Assembly: GCF_030770395.1 (NCBI RefSeq)
Contig: NZ_CP132480.1
Span: forward strand, 2,792,855-2,856,854
DNA from: Telluria beijingensis
Lineage (GTDB): Bacteria > Pseudomonadota > Gammaproteobacteria > Burkholderiales > Burkholderiaceae_D
Reading direction: 5' to 3'
DNA length: 64,000 nt
Numbering within the stretch: position 1 is the first letter of the stretch; every line of letters begins with the position of its first letter. Positions 1 to 13,057 of the stretch are shown in pieces. The translations under genes and the position numbers were made by a program. The notes beneath the pieces were generated by a model that saw only the letters and a program-made list of their open reading frames with translations, ran no database searches and was not told the origin of the DNA.

Positions 1-286
1 GGTCGCTGGGCGCTTCCTGGCCGTCGAGCAGTTGCGGGAAGGAGTCCTTGAGCATGTACGGCCCCTCGGTCGGCAGCAGGCGCCAGCAGCCGCGCAGGGT
101 GTCGTCGTCGCGCATCAGCATGTAGCGCGGCTCGAGCGCGTCGTAGCCATCGATCTCCATGCCGGACAGCACCGGCACCTCCCATCCCAGCCGCCCGCGA
201 AACACCTTCGCGCGCAGCGTATGCATTTCCCACAATTCCTTTGAAGCGAATGCGCGACGCGGCGCGATCCTGATCTGCATGCTCAT
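1..286 (-). CDS. LuxI-family acyl-homoserine-lactone synthase, 5' part only
   Basis: This gene makes N-acyl-homoserine lactone signals from SAM and acyl-ACP. The minus strand from 286 encodes about 95 residues and then runs off the left edge. Conserved LuxI features are visible: the N-terminal LRAKVFRGRLGW stretch (Arg, Phe and Trp of the active-site fold), GMEIDGYD with the acidic residues, and CWRLLPTEGP followed by DSFPQLL. ATG 286 has a GGAAGGGG stretch about 6 bases upstream; an in-frame ATG two codons later (280) is an alternative. The gene lies divergent from the rsaL-like gene and in the same direction as luxR, the arrangement of lasR-rsaL-lasI in Pseudomonas aeruginosa. The acyl chain length cannot be told from this fragment. 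Confidence 0.9.
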   Translation of the reverse strand, partial: MSMQIRIAPRRAFASKELWEMHTLRAKVFRGRLGWEVPVLSGMEIDGYDALEPRYMLMRDDDTLRGCWRLLPTEGPYMLKDSFPQLLDGQEAPSD

Positions 287-471
287 GGCCAACCCCTTCC
301 TCGTTGAGAAAACCGGTGGAGAAAAAATGCACTACGCATAGAAGCGTCATGCAAATCGGGTAGGCTGGGTACTATCAGCATTGCTAGGTGGCGAGCAATA
401 TCGGCGGTGCAATACTTTGGGAAAGACGCAGTTTCCGAATCATTCGACTTACCACCCCGAAAGGACTCACC

Positions 472-744
472 ATGGCAAACGATCTGATGTGCGACGCGTT
501 GGCAGCCGAACTGCAGGCACAACAGTTGGTCCAGGCGGCCGGGGCCGCGCGCCTGGCACCGCACGAACTGCGCCGGCTGCGCATCACCAAGCGCGAAAGC
601 CAGGAAAAATTCTGGGGCCGGTTCGGCGTCACCCAGTCCAGCGGCAGCCGCTTCGAAACCGGCCTGGCGATTCCGGCGCCCGTATCGATCCTGTTGCGCA
701 TGTATATCAACGGCAAGCTCAACGATGGTGATCTTCAGGGGTGA
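472..744 (+). CDS. RsaL-like quorum-sensing repressor
   Basis: A 90-residue protein whose C-terminal half carries a helix-turn-helix-like stretch (residues about 45-80: QEKFWGRFGVTQSSGSRFET, then a proline-rich turn and a leucine-rich helix). This F-W-x-x-x-G-V-T-Q-S-x-G-S-R-x-E pattern is that of RsaL family proteins, which bind the promoter of the neighbouring luxI gene and limit signal production. The ATG at 472 is preceded by AAAGGA at good spacing, better than the in-frame upstream ATG at 388. It is placed between luxI and luxR and is transcribed against both. Its last 26 bases overlap the 3' end of luxR convergently. The family assignment is from motif memory; repression of luxI is inferred from position. 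Confidence 0.8.
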   Translation: MANDLMCDALAAELQAQQLVQAAGAARLAPHELRRLRITKRESQEKFWGRFGVTQSSGSRFETGLAIPAPVSILLRMYINGKLNDGDLQG

Positions 745-1459
745 TGAGCCCCATGGCGATGGCCTTGACCACCGCCTGCTGGCGAGTGTTGACGTCGAAT
801 TTTTGACGCACATTCGCCAGGTGAAAATTGACGGTGGCTTCGGAGCAGTTCGTGATGCGGGCAATCTCCCATGACGATTTGCCGGCCATCACCCACTGCA
901 ATACCTCCAGCTCGCGCCGCGTCAGGCGCGGCGCTTCATCGACCCTGACTTCTTCTTCGCGGAAGCGGCCGGACGAGCCGAAGGCATAATCCCGCACCAG
1001 CGACAGCATCGGCAGCACCTCGGCCATGGCGCGCTGGGCGGCGGCGTCGGGCCGCGCATCGGACGCGAAACTGATGACCCCGAATTCGCCCTGCGGCCCG
1101 TGGATCGGCAGGGTCGCGCCGCTGCGGATGCCATGGGCGCTGGCTTCTTCGTAGAAGCCGGCCTGCTGCGGGCTGGAGGCGAAGGTGCCCGGCTGCCACA
1201 CGATCGGCATCGTGCTCGCCAGGCAGTGCGAGACGGTCGGATCGACGTAGGCGAAGCCGTTGCGGTCATAGCGATCGCGCCAGTTTTCGGAATAATTGCT
1301 GCGCAAGAAGGCCGACTCGAAGCGGGTATGGCGCGAATTCACGACGCCAAACAACACCTGGTCGAATCCCAACCCCCGCGCAATCGTGAACAGCGACGCA
1401 CTCCAGTGGGAGGCGTCCTTGGCCTGCATCAGATCAAGTAATAAGGCGGTGTCAATCAT
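719..1459 (-). CDS. LuxR-family AHL-responsive transcriptional regulator
   Basis: A 246-residue quorum-sensing regulator with an N-terminal autoinducer-binding domain (about 15-165) and a C-terminal LuxR helix-turn-helix (about 175-240). The six ligand-pocket residues typical of AHL receptors all appear in order: Trp and Tyr in NWRDRY, Asp-Pro in YVDPTV, Trp in MPIVW, and Gly in GIRSGATLPIHG. In the DNA-binding domain the conserved Glu, Leu and Gly of LTRRELEVLQWVMAGKSSWE are present. This is therefore a canonical receptor and not one of the solo receptors with altered pockets. It points in the same direction as luxI and presumably binds the AHL made by it. A clear lux box was not found between 287 and 471. 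Confidence 0.93.
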   Translation of the reverse strand: MIDTALLLDLMQAKDASHWSASLFTIARGLGFDQVLFGVVNSRHTRFESAFLRSNYSENWRDRYDRNGFAYVDPTVSHCLASTMPIVWQPGTFASSPQQAGFYEEASAHGIRSGATLPIHGPQGEFGVISFASDARPDAAAQRAMAEVLPMLSLVRDYAFGSSGRFREEEVRVDEAPRLTRRELEVLQWVMAGKSSWEIARITNCSEATVNFHLANVRQKFDVNTRQQAVVKAIAMGLITPEDHHR

Positions 1460-1801
1460 GGGGGCGGTTGTTGATGTAACCCCGCTATGCTAGATGGTTC
1501 GACCCGTTCACAAATTCACAGAAATTAACAATCCAATGGTTTACTTCTATCTCTTTTGCATGTTGTCGTGCATAAACAACAACTATTTGCAATTGTGCGC
1601 CTTATTTCGAAGGAATCCGCTACCCTCCGCCGAATTACCTGCAATAAATTTCAGAATTGCAAGTATTTGCTAACTGAGGTGCCGTTTCAGACCTTGACTT
1701 AGATCTAGAGGACGGTATCTTGCATTTGTGTAAAAACGACACTTTTTTGCCTAGCTGACGCAGGCCAACGAGAATCTACCTTTCAAGACGGGATCCAGGC
1801 G
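1460..1801. other. AT-rich intergenic region between luxR and the hybrid kinase gene
   Basis: No gene is seen in these 342 bases, which are much poorer in G+C than the flanking coding DNA. The stretch holds divergent promoters for luxR (leftward) and the HAMP-repeat kinase (rightward). Several TTGCAA or AATTGCAA words occur at about 1585-1665, and GTTGT and ACAAC arms flank about 1563-1580. They could be regulator sites, but nothing matches a site I can name. No convincing -35/-10 pair was picked out. Confidence 0.4.
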
Positions 1802-6715
<4,914 letters not shown>

Positions 6716-6722
6716 GGCCGCG

Positions 6723-7565
6723 GTGAACGCGTTGACTGGATTGCCGCTCGACGCCGGCCTGGCCGAGCTCGAGCTCGAGCTGCTGCTCGAGGCGCTGTAC
6801 CAGCGCTTCGGCTTCGACTACCGCAGCCATGAGCGCGCTGCCGTGCGCGCCCGGCTGGCCGAATTCCTGCACCGGCGCGAACTGCCGACCCTGTCGCGCC
6901 TGCAGGAACAGGTGCTGCACGCGCCCGGCGCCGCCCTCAGCGTGGTGCGCGCGCTGGCGGTGCAGCCGGCCGCCCTGTTCGACCGGCCTGACTGGGCCCG
7001 ACGCCAGCGCCGTGCGCTGGCCGACAGCCTGCGGCCGACCGCGCTGCCGAAGGTCTGGCTGCCCGAGGCGGCCGGCGTGGGCGAGGCCTGGACCCTGGCG
7101 GTGTTGCTGGCCGAGGAAAAGCTGTACGGGCGCACCGAGGTGTTCGCAACCCTGGCCAGCGACGAGCTGCTGTACGAGGCGCGCGAGGCCACCCTGCCCG
7201 CCGCGCAGCTGCTCGACGCCCAGCGCGGCTACGAAGCCAGCGGCGGCCAGGGACGGCTGGCCGACTACTTCGAGGTCAGCGACGGCCGCGCGCGCCTGCT
7301 GCCGCGGCTGCGCGAACGCATCACCTGGCTGCAGTATTGCCTGGTGACGGATGGGTCGTTCAACGAATTCCACGCCATCGTCTGCTGCCGCGCCCTGCCC
7401 GATTTCGGACCGGTGCTGCGCCAGCGGGTGCTGCGGCTGTTCCGGGACAGCCTGGCCTTGTTCGGGGTGATGGGGATCGACCGAGAACTCATGGCGGAGG
7501 ATGTGGCGGCGGACGACTACCGGCCGCTGTTCGAGGATGGCGCCTGGTACAAGCGCGTGCGGTGA
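6723..7565 (+). CDS. Degenerate CheR-family methyltransferase-like protein
   Basis: A 280-residue protein with the overall CheR layout: an N-terminal helical domain (ELLLEALYQRFGFDYR) and a SAM-methyltransferase-like domain ending in LVTDGSFNEFHAIVCCRAL (about 206-224). CheR enzymes methylate receptor glutamates. Here the SAM loop, normally A-G-C-S-T-G-E-E, reads EAAGVGEAW, and the C-R-N-V-x-I-Y-F block reads CRALPDFG, losing the Asn. It may therefore be an inactive scaffold or a diverged enzyme. It begins with GTG 7 bases after the hybrid kinase stop, so the two are probably co-transcribed. Related gene clusters often add CheB; none is here. The family call is firm, activity is doubtful. Confidence 0.75.
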   Translation: MNALTGLPLDAGLAELELELLLEALYQRFGFDYRSHERAAVRARLAEFLHRRELPTLSRLQEQVLHAPGAALSVVRALAVQPAALFDRPDWARRQRRALADSLRPTALPKVWLPEAAGVGEAWTLAVLLAEEKLYGRTEVFATLASDELLYEAREATLPAAQLLDAQRGYEASGGQGRLADYFEVSDGRARLLPRLRERITWLQYCLVTDGSFNEFHAIVCCRALPDFGPVLRQRVLRLFRDSLALFGVMGIDRELMAEDVAADDYRPLFEDGAWYKRVR

Positions 7566-7588
7566 CGTGGGCAGCGAATCCGTCCGCG

Positions 7589-9124
7589 TTACGCCACCAC
7601 CGACCTTTCCGCGGTCATCCACGCATCGATCCGGTCCGCCACGCCCGGCCGCAGGTGCAGCCCCAGCTTGGTGCGGCGCCACAGCACATCCCGGGCGCTG
7701 GCGGCCCACTCGTGCCGCATCAGGTAGCGCAGCTCGGCCTCGTACAGGCCGGGAGCCACTTCGAGGCCAAGGTCGGCCAGCGCCCCGCAACCGGCCAGCA
7801 GCACGTCCACCCGCGTGCCATAGGCGCGCGCATAGCGCAGCGCCAGCGGCTTGGGCAGCCAGGCGTGGCGCCGCTGCAGCGCCGCCACCCAGCGGTCGAA
7901 TTCCAGCACGCCGCGCGCGTCCGGCCCGGGGCCGAACAGGTCGCCGCCCGGCAGAACCGCATCCGCCGTCCAGGCGCCGCTGGGCGTCGTGCCCAGCAAC
8001 GGCGCGATCCAGTCGACAGCTTCCTCGGACAGCTTGCGGTAGGTGGTGACCTTGCCGCCGAAGACCGACAGCAGGGGCGGCCCGTCGGCGTCGTGCTCGA
8101 GGAAGTAGTCGCGCGTGGCCGCCGCCGCGCTGCCGGCGTCGTCGTCCAGCAGCGGGCGCACGCCGGAGTAACTCCATACCACATCGCCTGGCGCAAGCTG
8201 CCGCCTGAAATAGCGGTTGGCCAGTTCGCACAGATAGCGCGTCTCGTCCTCGGAGATCGCCACCGCGCCAGGGTCGCCCGCGAAATCGACGTCGGTGGTG
8301 CCGACCAGGGTAAACGCTTCCTCGTAGGGAATGGCGAACACGACCCTGCCATCGGCATGCTGGAACAGGTAGGCGCAGCTGTGTTCGAACAGGCGCGGCA
8401 CGACGATATGGCTGCCCTTGATCAGGCGCAGCGCGCGGTGCGGGGCCACGCGGTTGGCGCGCTGGGCGAAACGCGCCGCCCATGGGCCGGCGGCGTTGAC
8501 GAGGCCGCGCGCGCGCACGGTCAATGGCGCGCCATCCTGCGTGATGCGGGCCTCCCAGTGCGCGGCGCGCCGGATCGCCTCGTCGCAGGCGGCATGGGTG
8601 AGCACGCGCGCGCCGCGCTCGTGGGCGTCGAGGGCATTGAGCACCACCAGGCGCGCATCGTCGACCCAGCCGTCCGAATACGCAAAGGCGCGCGTAAACT
8701 CTGGCTTGAGCGGGGCGCCGGCGCGGTGGCCGGCCAGGTCGATCGCGTTCGACGCCGGCAGGAAGGCGCGCGGCGCCAGGCGGTCGTAGAGGAACAGGCC
8801 GGCGCGGATCAGCCAGGCCGGGCGCTGTCCCGGCACGTGCGGCATCACGAAGCGCAGCGGGCGCATGATGTGGGGCGCGCTCTTGAGCAGGGTTTCGCGC
8901 TCGGCCAGCGCCTTGCGCACCAGGCCGAACTCGCGGTATTCGAGGTAGCGCAGGCCGCCGTGAATCAGCTTGCTGGACGCGGACGAGGTGTGGGCGCCCA
9001 GGTCGTCCTTCTCGCACAGCACCACCGACAAGCCGCGCCCGGCGGCGTCGCGCGCGATGCCGGCGCCGTTGATGCCGCCGCCGACCACCAGCAAGTCGCA
9101 ATCGATCGTCAGGTTCGCTTCCAT
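7589..9124 (-). CDS. glpD: Aerobic glycerol-3-phosphate dehydrogenase
   Basis: A 511-residue FAD enzyme that oxidises sn-glycerol-3-phosphate to dihydroxyacetone phosphate and passes electrons to ubiquinone at the inner membrane face. The N-terminal dinucleotide fold VVGGGINGAGIARDAAGRG (about 12-30) and the family signature SSASSKLIHGGLRYLEYREF are clear, as are IKGSHIVV and GGKVTTYRKLSEEAV further on. Length fits the family. A perfect AAGGAG lies 5 bases before ATG 9124. No glpK or glpF is adjacent, so glycerol uptake genes must be elsewhere. It is convergent with the CheR-like gene and divergent from the HD-domain gene. Confidence 0.96.
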   Translation of the reverse strand: MEANLTIDCDLLVVGGGINGAGIARDAAGRGLSVVLCEKDDLGAHTSSASSKLIHGGLRYLEYREFGLVRKALAERETLLKSAPHIMRPLRFVMPHVPGQRPAWLIRAGLFLYDRLAPRAFLPASNAIDLAGHRAGAPLKPEFTRAFAYSDGWVDDARLVVLNALDAHERGARVLTHAACDEAIRRAAHWEARITQDGAPLTVRARGLVNAAGPWAARFAQRANRVAPHRALRLIKGSHIVVPRLFEHSCAYLFQHADGRVVFAIPYEEAFTLVGTTDVDFAGDPGAVAISEDETRYLCELANRYFRRQLAPGDVVWSYSGVRPLLDDDAGSAAAATRDYFLEHDADGPPLLSVFGGKVTTYRKLSEEAVDWIAPLLGTTPSGAWTADAVLPGGDLFGPGPDARGVLEFDRWVAALQRRHAWLPKPLALRYARAYGTRVDVLLAGCGALADLGLEVAPGLYEAELRYLMRHEWAASARDVLWRRTKLGLHLRPGVADRIDAWMTAERSVVA

Positions 9125-9240
9125 GGATCTCCTTCGCGCGGCATGGCGCCATCCGGCCCAGTGTAGGCGGCGCCGGGCCCCATGCGTTTGCCTGCATCAA
9201 TTATGCGGGGAATAGGCAGGGCGATGTGTAAAATCGCCAC

Positions 9241-9879
9241 ATGCACATCCTTTCCAACCCAGACCAGACCCGCGCCTGGGTCCGCATGCCGTCCGGCCGC
9301 CGCCTCGACCTTCTCGATCCGACACCCCTCGACTGGGACGACGCCGACCTGGCGCTCGGCCTGGCCCGCACCTATCGCTGGGGCGGCCATTCGGCCTGGC
9401 CGCTGCCGCTGTCGGTGGCCCAGCACTCGATCAGCGTCATGCTGCTGCGCCGCGCCGCCAGCCCGGCAATCACGCCGCTGGAAGAATTGCGCGAACTGCT
9501 GCACGACGCCGAGGAAGGCCTGCTCGGCTTCGATGCGATCTCGGTCATCAAGCCCTTCCTGGGCGAAGCCTTCCGGGCGCTGACCAAGCGCCTCGAGCAC
9601 ATGGTGTTCCTGCGCTACGGCCTGCCGGCCTGGGATGCGCGCAGCCACGCGGCGCACAAGCGCGCCGACCGCCTGGCCGCCGCCACCGAGGCGGTGCACG
9701 TGGCCGGCTGGTCGCGCGAAGAAGTGCGGCGCACCCTCAAGATCCGGGCCGAGGTGCTGGCCGAGGATCCGCTCGCCGCCCGCTACGATTGCCGGCCGTG
9801 GGAACCGTGGGCCCCTGGACTGGCCTGCGAACGCTTCCTGGCCGAGCTCGATCGCCTGAAAGTCAGTGCCCATGGATGA
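9241..9879 (+). CDS. HD-domain phosphohydrolase
   Basis: A 212-residue protein of the HD superfamily of metal-dependent phosphohydrolases, similar in outline to YfbR-type 5'-nucleotidases. The metal ligands are visible as His62 in SVAQHS and His88-Asp89 in LLHDAEEGLLG, with a later Asp in KRADRLAAATEA. The N-terminal segment MPSGRRLDLLDPTP is typical of phage and bacterial members annotated simply as phosphohydrolases. Its stop overlaps the start of the sirtuin gene, so the two are likely translationally coupled. The substrate is not known. Confidence 0.8.
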   Translation: MHILSNPDQTRAWVRMPSGRRLDLLDPTPLDWDDADLALGLARTYRWGGHSAWPLPLSVAQHSISVMLLRRAASPAITPLEELRELLHDAEEGLLGFDAISVIKPFLGEAFRALTKRLEHMVFLRYGLPAWDARSHAAHKRADRLAAATEAVHVAGWSREEVRRTLKIRAEVLAEDPLAARYDCRPWEPWAPGLACERFLAELDRLKVSAHG

Positions 9880-10699
9880 CCTCATGGAAAACGTCGTCCG
9901 AGCCTGCACCTTGGTGGACAACGCCGACGGCCTGTTGATCGCGGCCGGCGCCGGCATCGGCGTCGATTCGGGCCTGCCCGACTTTCGCGGCAATGCCGGG
10001 TTCTGGAAAGCCTATCCACCATTGGCCGAGCGCGGCCTGCCGTTTCGCGAGATGGCCAATCCGGCCAGCTTCGCGCGCGATCCGCGCCTGGCCTGGGGCT
10101 TCTATGGCCACCGGCTCGACCTGTACCGGCGCACGCGGCCGCATGCGGGCTTCGCGATCTTGCGTGCGCTGGGCGAACGCATGCGCCATGGCAGCTTCGT
10201 CTTCACCAGCAATGTCGACGGCCAGTTCCAGCGCGCCGGCTTCGCCCCGGATCGGATCGCCGAATGCCATGGCACGATCCACCACCTGCAATGCAGCCGT
10301 CCCTGCCGCGACACGACCTGGCCGGCCGATGGATTCGCACCCGAGGTCGACCTTGCGCGCTGCACGCTGCTGTCGCCATTGCCTGGCTGCCCACACTGCG
10401 GCGCGCTGGCGCGGCCAAACATCCTGATGTTCAACGACATGGCCTGGGTCGATGTGCCCAGCGACGCCCAGCTCATGCGGCTGGAACGCTGGCGCACCGG
10501 AGTCGAGCGGCTGGCGGTGATCGAGCTGGGGGCCGGCACCGACCTGCCCTCGGTGCGCCGGTTTACCGAGTCGCACGGCGTGCCGGCGATCCGCATCAAT
10601 CCACGCGAACACCGGATCGTGCGCGGCGTCGGCCTGGCCATGGGCGCGCTTGCGGCAATGCAGGCGATCGCACAGGAAATGAGTATTGATGTCAGTTAA
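9872..10699 (+). CDS. Sir2-family NAD-dependent protein deacylase (sirtuin)
   Basis: A 275-residue sirtuin, predicted to remove acyl groups from lysines with NAD. Seen: the NAD-binding GAGIGVDSGLPDFRG (residues 26-40; most family members have GAGIS), the S-N-V-D of FTSNVDGQFQRAGF in place of T-Q-N-I-D, and the catalytic His in ECHGTIHHLQC. Zinc-type cysteines appear as C-x3-C (CSRPC) and C-x2-C (CPHC). The catalytic Asn, Asp and His are kept, so activity is plausible. ATG 9872 overlaps the HD gene stop; an in-frame GTG at 9866 is possible. A terminator hairpin follows. Substrate preference (acetyl, succinyl or other) cannot be read off. Confidence 0.88.
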   Translation: MDDLMENVVRACTLVDNADGLLIAAGAGIGVDSGLPDFRGNAGFWKAYPPLAERGLPFREMANPASFARDPRLAWGFYGHRLDLYRRTRPHAGFAILRALGERMRHGSFVFTSNVDGQFQRAGFAPDRIAECHGTIHHLQCSRPCRDTTWPADGFAPEVDLARCTLLSPLPGCPHCGALARPNILMFNDMAWVDVPSDAQLMRLERWRTGVERLAVIELGAGTDLPSVRRFTESHGVPAIRINPREHRIVRGVGLAMGALAAMQAIAQEMSIDVS

Positions 10700-10714
10700 T
10701 ACTGAACACTAAGT

Positions 10715-10736
10715 GGCTGATTTCATTCAGCCTTTT
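10715..10736 (+). terminator. Rho-independent terminator after the HD-sirtuin pair
   Basis: A 6-bp stem (GGCTGA / TCAGCC) with a 6-base loop (TTTCAT) is followed by TTTT. It lies 15 bases after the sirtuin stop and would end the transcript before the DnaA-box repeat. Confidence 0.7.
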
Positions 10737-10739
10737 GGC

Positions 10740-10842
10740 CTATCCACAAGAAATGTGGATAACTGTGTGGAAAAGCGCCACTTGACAAGCCGCAAGCGCA
10801 GTATTGATGCGGGTTTCAACAAAATGCCCGTTCTGAAGGCAA
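10740..10842 (+). repeat. Copy A of an intergenic element with three DnaA-box-like 9-mers
   Basis: Three DnaA-box-like 9-mers occur: CTATCCACA at 10740, TGTGGATAA at 10754 (the exact complement of TTATCCACA) and TGTGGAAAA at 10766. They are followed by CTTGACA, GCGGGTTTCAACAA and GAAGGCAA. The same words recur with the same spacing at 13220-13322 (copy B). Weaker likeness extends to about 10930. Copy A lies beyond the 3' end of the helicase gene and copy B upstream of its start. The likely role is DnaA binding, but that is inference. Confidence 0.75.
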
Positions 10843-10966
10843 AAAAAACCTCCCGAAAAATCAATCACTTGCACGTGCACTACTTCTGCACATCCATGTC
10901 ATATACGGCAAACTCCTACAAATGTGGGGCACGGGGGATAAGTCGTCAATCTGCGCCCATCTGTCG

Positions 10967-13057
10967 TCATTTCCATGCGTTCCGGGCCCGGTCGCGCACC
11001 ATCATGCGAATCGAGTCGGGCATCGGCGTGCGCAGCTCGCGCTTGTCGGCGCTGAGCCAGGCGCATTCCTCGAAATGCCTGAGCATGACCGGGGTGATGA
11101 AGCGCGTGCGCGCCGCATAGACATGGCGGTCGCCCATGCTGGATTGCTGCTTGATGAAAAAACGGTTCGGCACCACCAGGTGCAGGTTCTCGCGCGCCCG
11201 CGTCATCGCCACGTAGAGCAGGCGCCGCTCTTCTTCGATGTCTTCCTGGCTGCCGGTGGCCATGTCGGAGGGAATGCAGCCGTCGACGACGTTCAGCACG
11301 TGCACCGATTTCCACTCCTGGCCCTTGCTCGAATGGATGGTCGACAGGATCACGTAATCTTCGTCGAGCAGCGGCGCGCCGGCGCGGTCGCTGGTGGCCT
11401 CGGGCGGGTCGAGCGTGATCTCGGCCAGGAAGCTCTCGCGGTTGCCGTAGCCGCCGGACAGCGCCACCAATTGATCGAGGTCGGCCGCGCGCACCTGCGC
11501 ATCGTCGTGCAGGCGCTCCAGATGCGGCTGGTACCAAGTGCGCGCCAGTTCCAGGTCCAGCGGCCAGCGCAGGCCAGGCGTGCGCAGGCGCCGGTACAGC
11601 ACGCAAAACGCCTGCCAGTCGGTCTTGCTGCGCGCCGGCACCGGGAAGGCCTCGAGCGCCGCCGCCGCATCATTGCTCGTGCCGGCCGCCTCGACCAGGC
11701 GCGAGGCGGTGGTCTGGCCGATGCCGGGAATCAGCTGCAGCGCCCGAAAGCCGGCCAGTCTGCCGCTCGGGTTCTGGGCAAAGCGCAGCAGGGCCAGCAC
11801 GTCCTTGATGTGAGACGCCTCGAGGAACTTGAGGCCGCCGAATTTCACGAAGGGGATGTTGCGGCGCATGAGTTCGAGCTCGAGCGCGGCGCTATGGCTG
11901 GCGGCGCGGAACAGCACCGCCTGCGACTTGAGCGTTACGCCCGCCTCGCGCTGCTCGAGGATGCGATTGCAGACCCAGCGCGCCTGCTCGGCTTCGTCGG
12001 GGATCAGCACCAGTTGCGGCTTGATGCTCGATGCCTTGTCGGTCCACAGCGTCTTGGCATGGCGCTCGAGCGCGGCGCCGATCACGGCATTCGAGGCGTC
12101 CAGGATCGGCTGCGTGGAGCGGTAGTTGCGCTCCAGCGTGATCAGGTGGGCCGGCTGCGAGAACTGGCCGGGGAAGTCGAGGATATTGCGCACCGTGGCG
12201 CCGCGGAAACCGTAGATCGACTGGGCGTCGTCGCCGACCACCATCACGCCTTTACCATCGGGCTTCATGCCGGTGACGATGGCGGCCTGCAGCCGGTTGG
12301 TGTCCTGGTACTCGTCGACCAGCACGTGGTCGAACAGCGCGCCGAGTTCAAGCCCCAGCACCGGATCGGCCGCCATCTCGGCCCAGAACAGCAGCAGGTC
12401 GTCGTAGTCGAGCACGTTCTGTTCCTGCTTGGCGTCGACGTAGGCGCCGAACAGCGTCTTGAGTTGCGCTTCCCATTCGCTACACCAGGGGAAGAAGGCT
12501 TGCAGCACCTGGTCCAGCGGCTCGCGGCCGTTGACCGCGCGCGAATAGATCGACAGGCAGGTGCCCTTCAAGGGAAGGCGTTTTTCCGTCCGGTCGAGGC
12601 CGATCTCGTGGCGCACCATGCCCATCAGGTCTTCGGCGTCGCCGCGATCATGGATGGTGAACGCCGGGTCGAGGCCGATGCGGCCGGCGAACTCGCGCAG
12701 CAGGCGCGCGCCGATGCTGTGAAAGGTGCCGGCCCAGGGCAGGCTGACCGGCGCCTGGTTCCCGCCACGGCCGAACAGGCGGTGCAGCACGCCGCCGGCG
12801 CGCTGGGTCATCTCGCTGGCTGCGCGGCGCGAAAACGTGAGCAGCAGGATGCGCTGCGGATCGGCGCCGGACTGGATCAGGCGCGCCACCCGGTGCGCCA
12901 GCGTATTGGTCTTGCCGGAACCGGCGCCGGCCACCACCAGCAGCGGACGCGGCGCGTCCGCCCCGACGTCGTGCTCGACCGCCGCCCGCTGTTCGGGATT
13001 CAGGCTGGCGAACGGGTCTTCGGTGGCGGTGACGGCGGGTTCGGCGACGGCGGACAT
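10967..13057 (-). CDS. UvrD/Rep-type superfamily I DNA helicase
   Basis: A 696-residue 3'-5' ATP-dependent DNA helicase. The motifs run in the usual order: Walker A GAGSGKT (44-50), motif Ia TFSRRAASEM, Walker B VLVDEYQDTN, motif III GDDAQSIYGFRGA, motif IV ERNYRSTQPIL, motif V STIHSSKGQEW and motif VI YVAMTRARENLHL. The C-terminus is short compared with E. coli UvrD (720) and Rep (673), so it could be either subfamily or a third helicase. Both flanks carry the DnaA-box element. Nothing beside it suggests a phage or plasmid origin. Confidence 0.93.
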   Translation of the reverse strand: MSAVAEPAVTATEDPFASLNPEQRAAVEHDVGADAPRPLLVVAGAGSGKTNTLAHRVARLIQSGADPQRILLLTFSRRAASEMTQRAGGVLHRLFGRGGNQAPVSLPWAGTFHSIGARLLREFAGRIGLDPAFTIHDRGDAEDLMGMVRHEIGLDRTEKRLPLKGTCLSIYSRAVNGREPLDQVLQAFFPWCSEWEAQLKTLFGAYVDAKQEQNVLDYDDLLLFWAEMAADPVLGLELGALFDHVLVDEYQDTNRLQAAIVTGMKPDGKGVMVVGDDAQSIYGFRGATVRNILDFPGQFSQPAHLITLERNYRSTQPILDASNAVIGAALERHAKTLWTDKASSIKPQLVLIPDEAEQARWVCNRILEQREAGVTLKSQAVLFRAASHSAALELELMRRNIPFVKFGGLKFLEASHIKDVLALLRFAQNPSGRLAGFRALQLIPGIGQTTASRLVEAAGTSNDAAAALEAFPVPARSKTDWQAFCVLYRRLRTPGLRWPLDLELARTWYQPHLERLHDDAQVRAADLDQLVALSGGYGNRESFLAEITLDPPEATSDRAGAPLLDEDYVILSTIHSSKGQEWKSVHVLNVVDGCIPSDMATGSQEDIEEERRLLYVAMTRARENLHLVVPNRFFIKQQSSMGDRHVYAARTRFITPVMLRHFEECAWLSADKRELRTPMPDSIRMMVRDRARNAWK

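Noticed and set aside
365..378. CTGGGTACTATCAG as a possible lux box in the luxI-rsaL promoter region
   Set aside because: It has CTG and CAG ends but the spacing is 8 bases, where lux boxes have about 10, and symmetry is poor.
10713..11120. A 135-codon plus-strand frame across the DnaA-box element
   Set aside because: It runs into the antisense of the helicase 3' end, has no ribosome site and no family likeness; the peptide similarity to the frame over copy B only reflects the DNA repeat.
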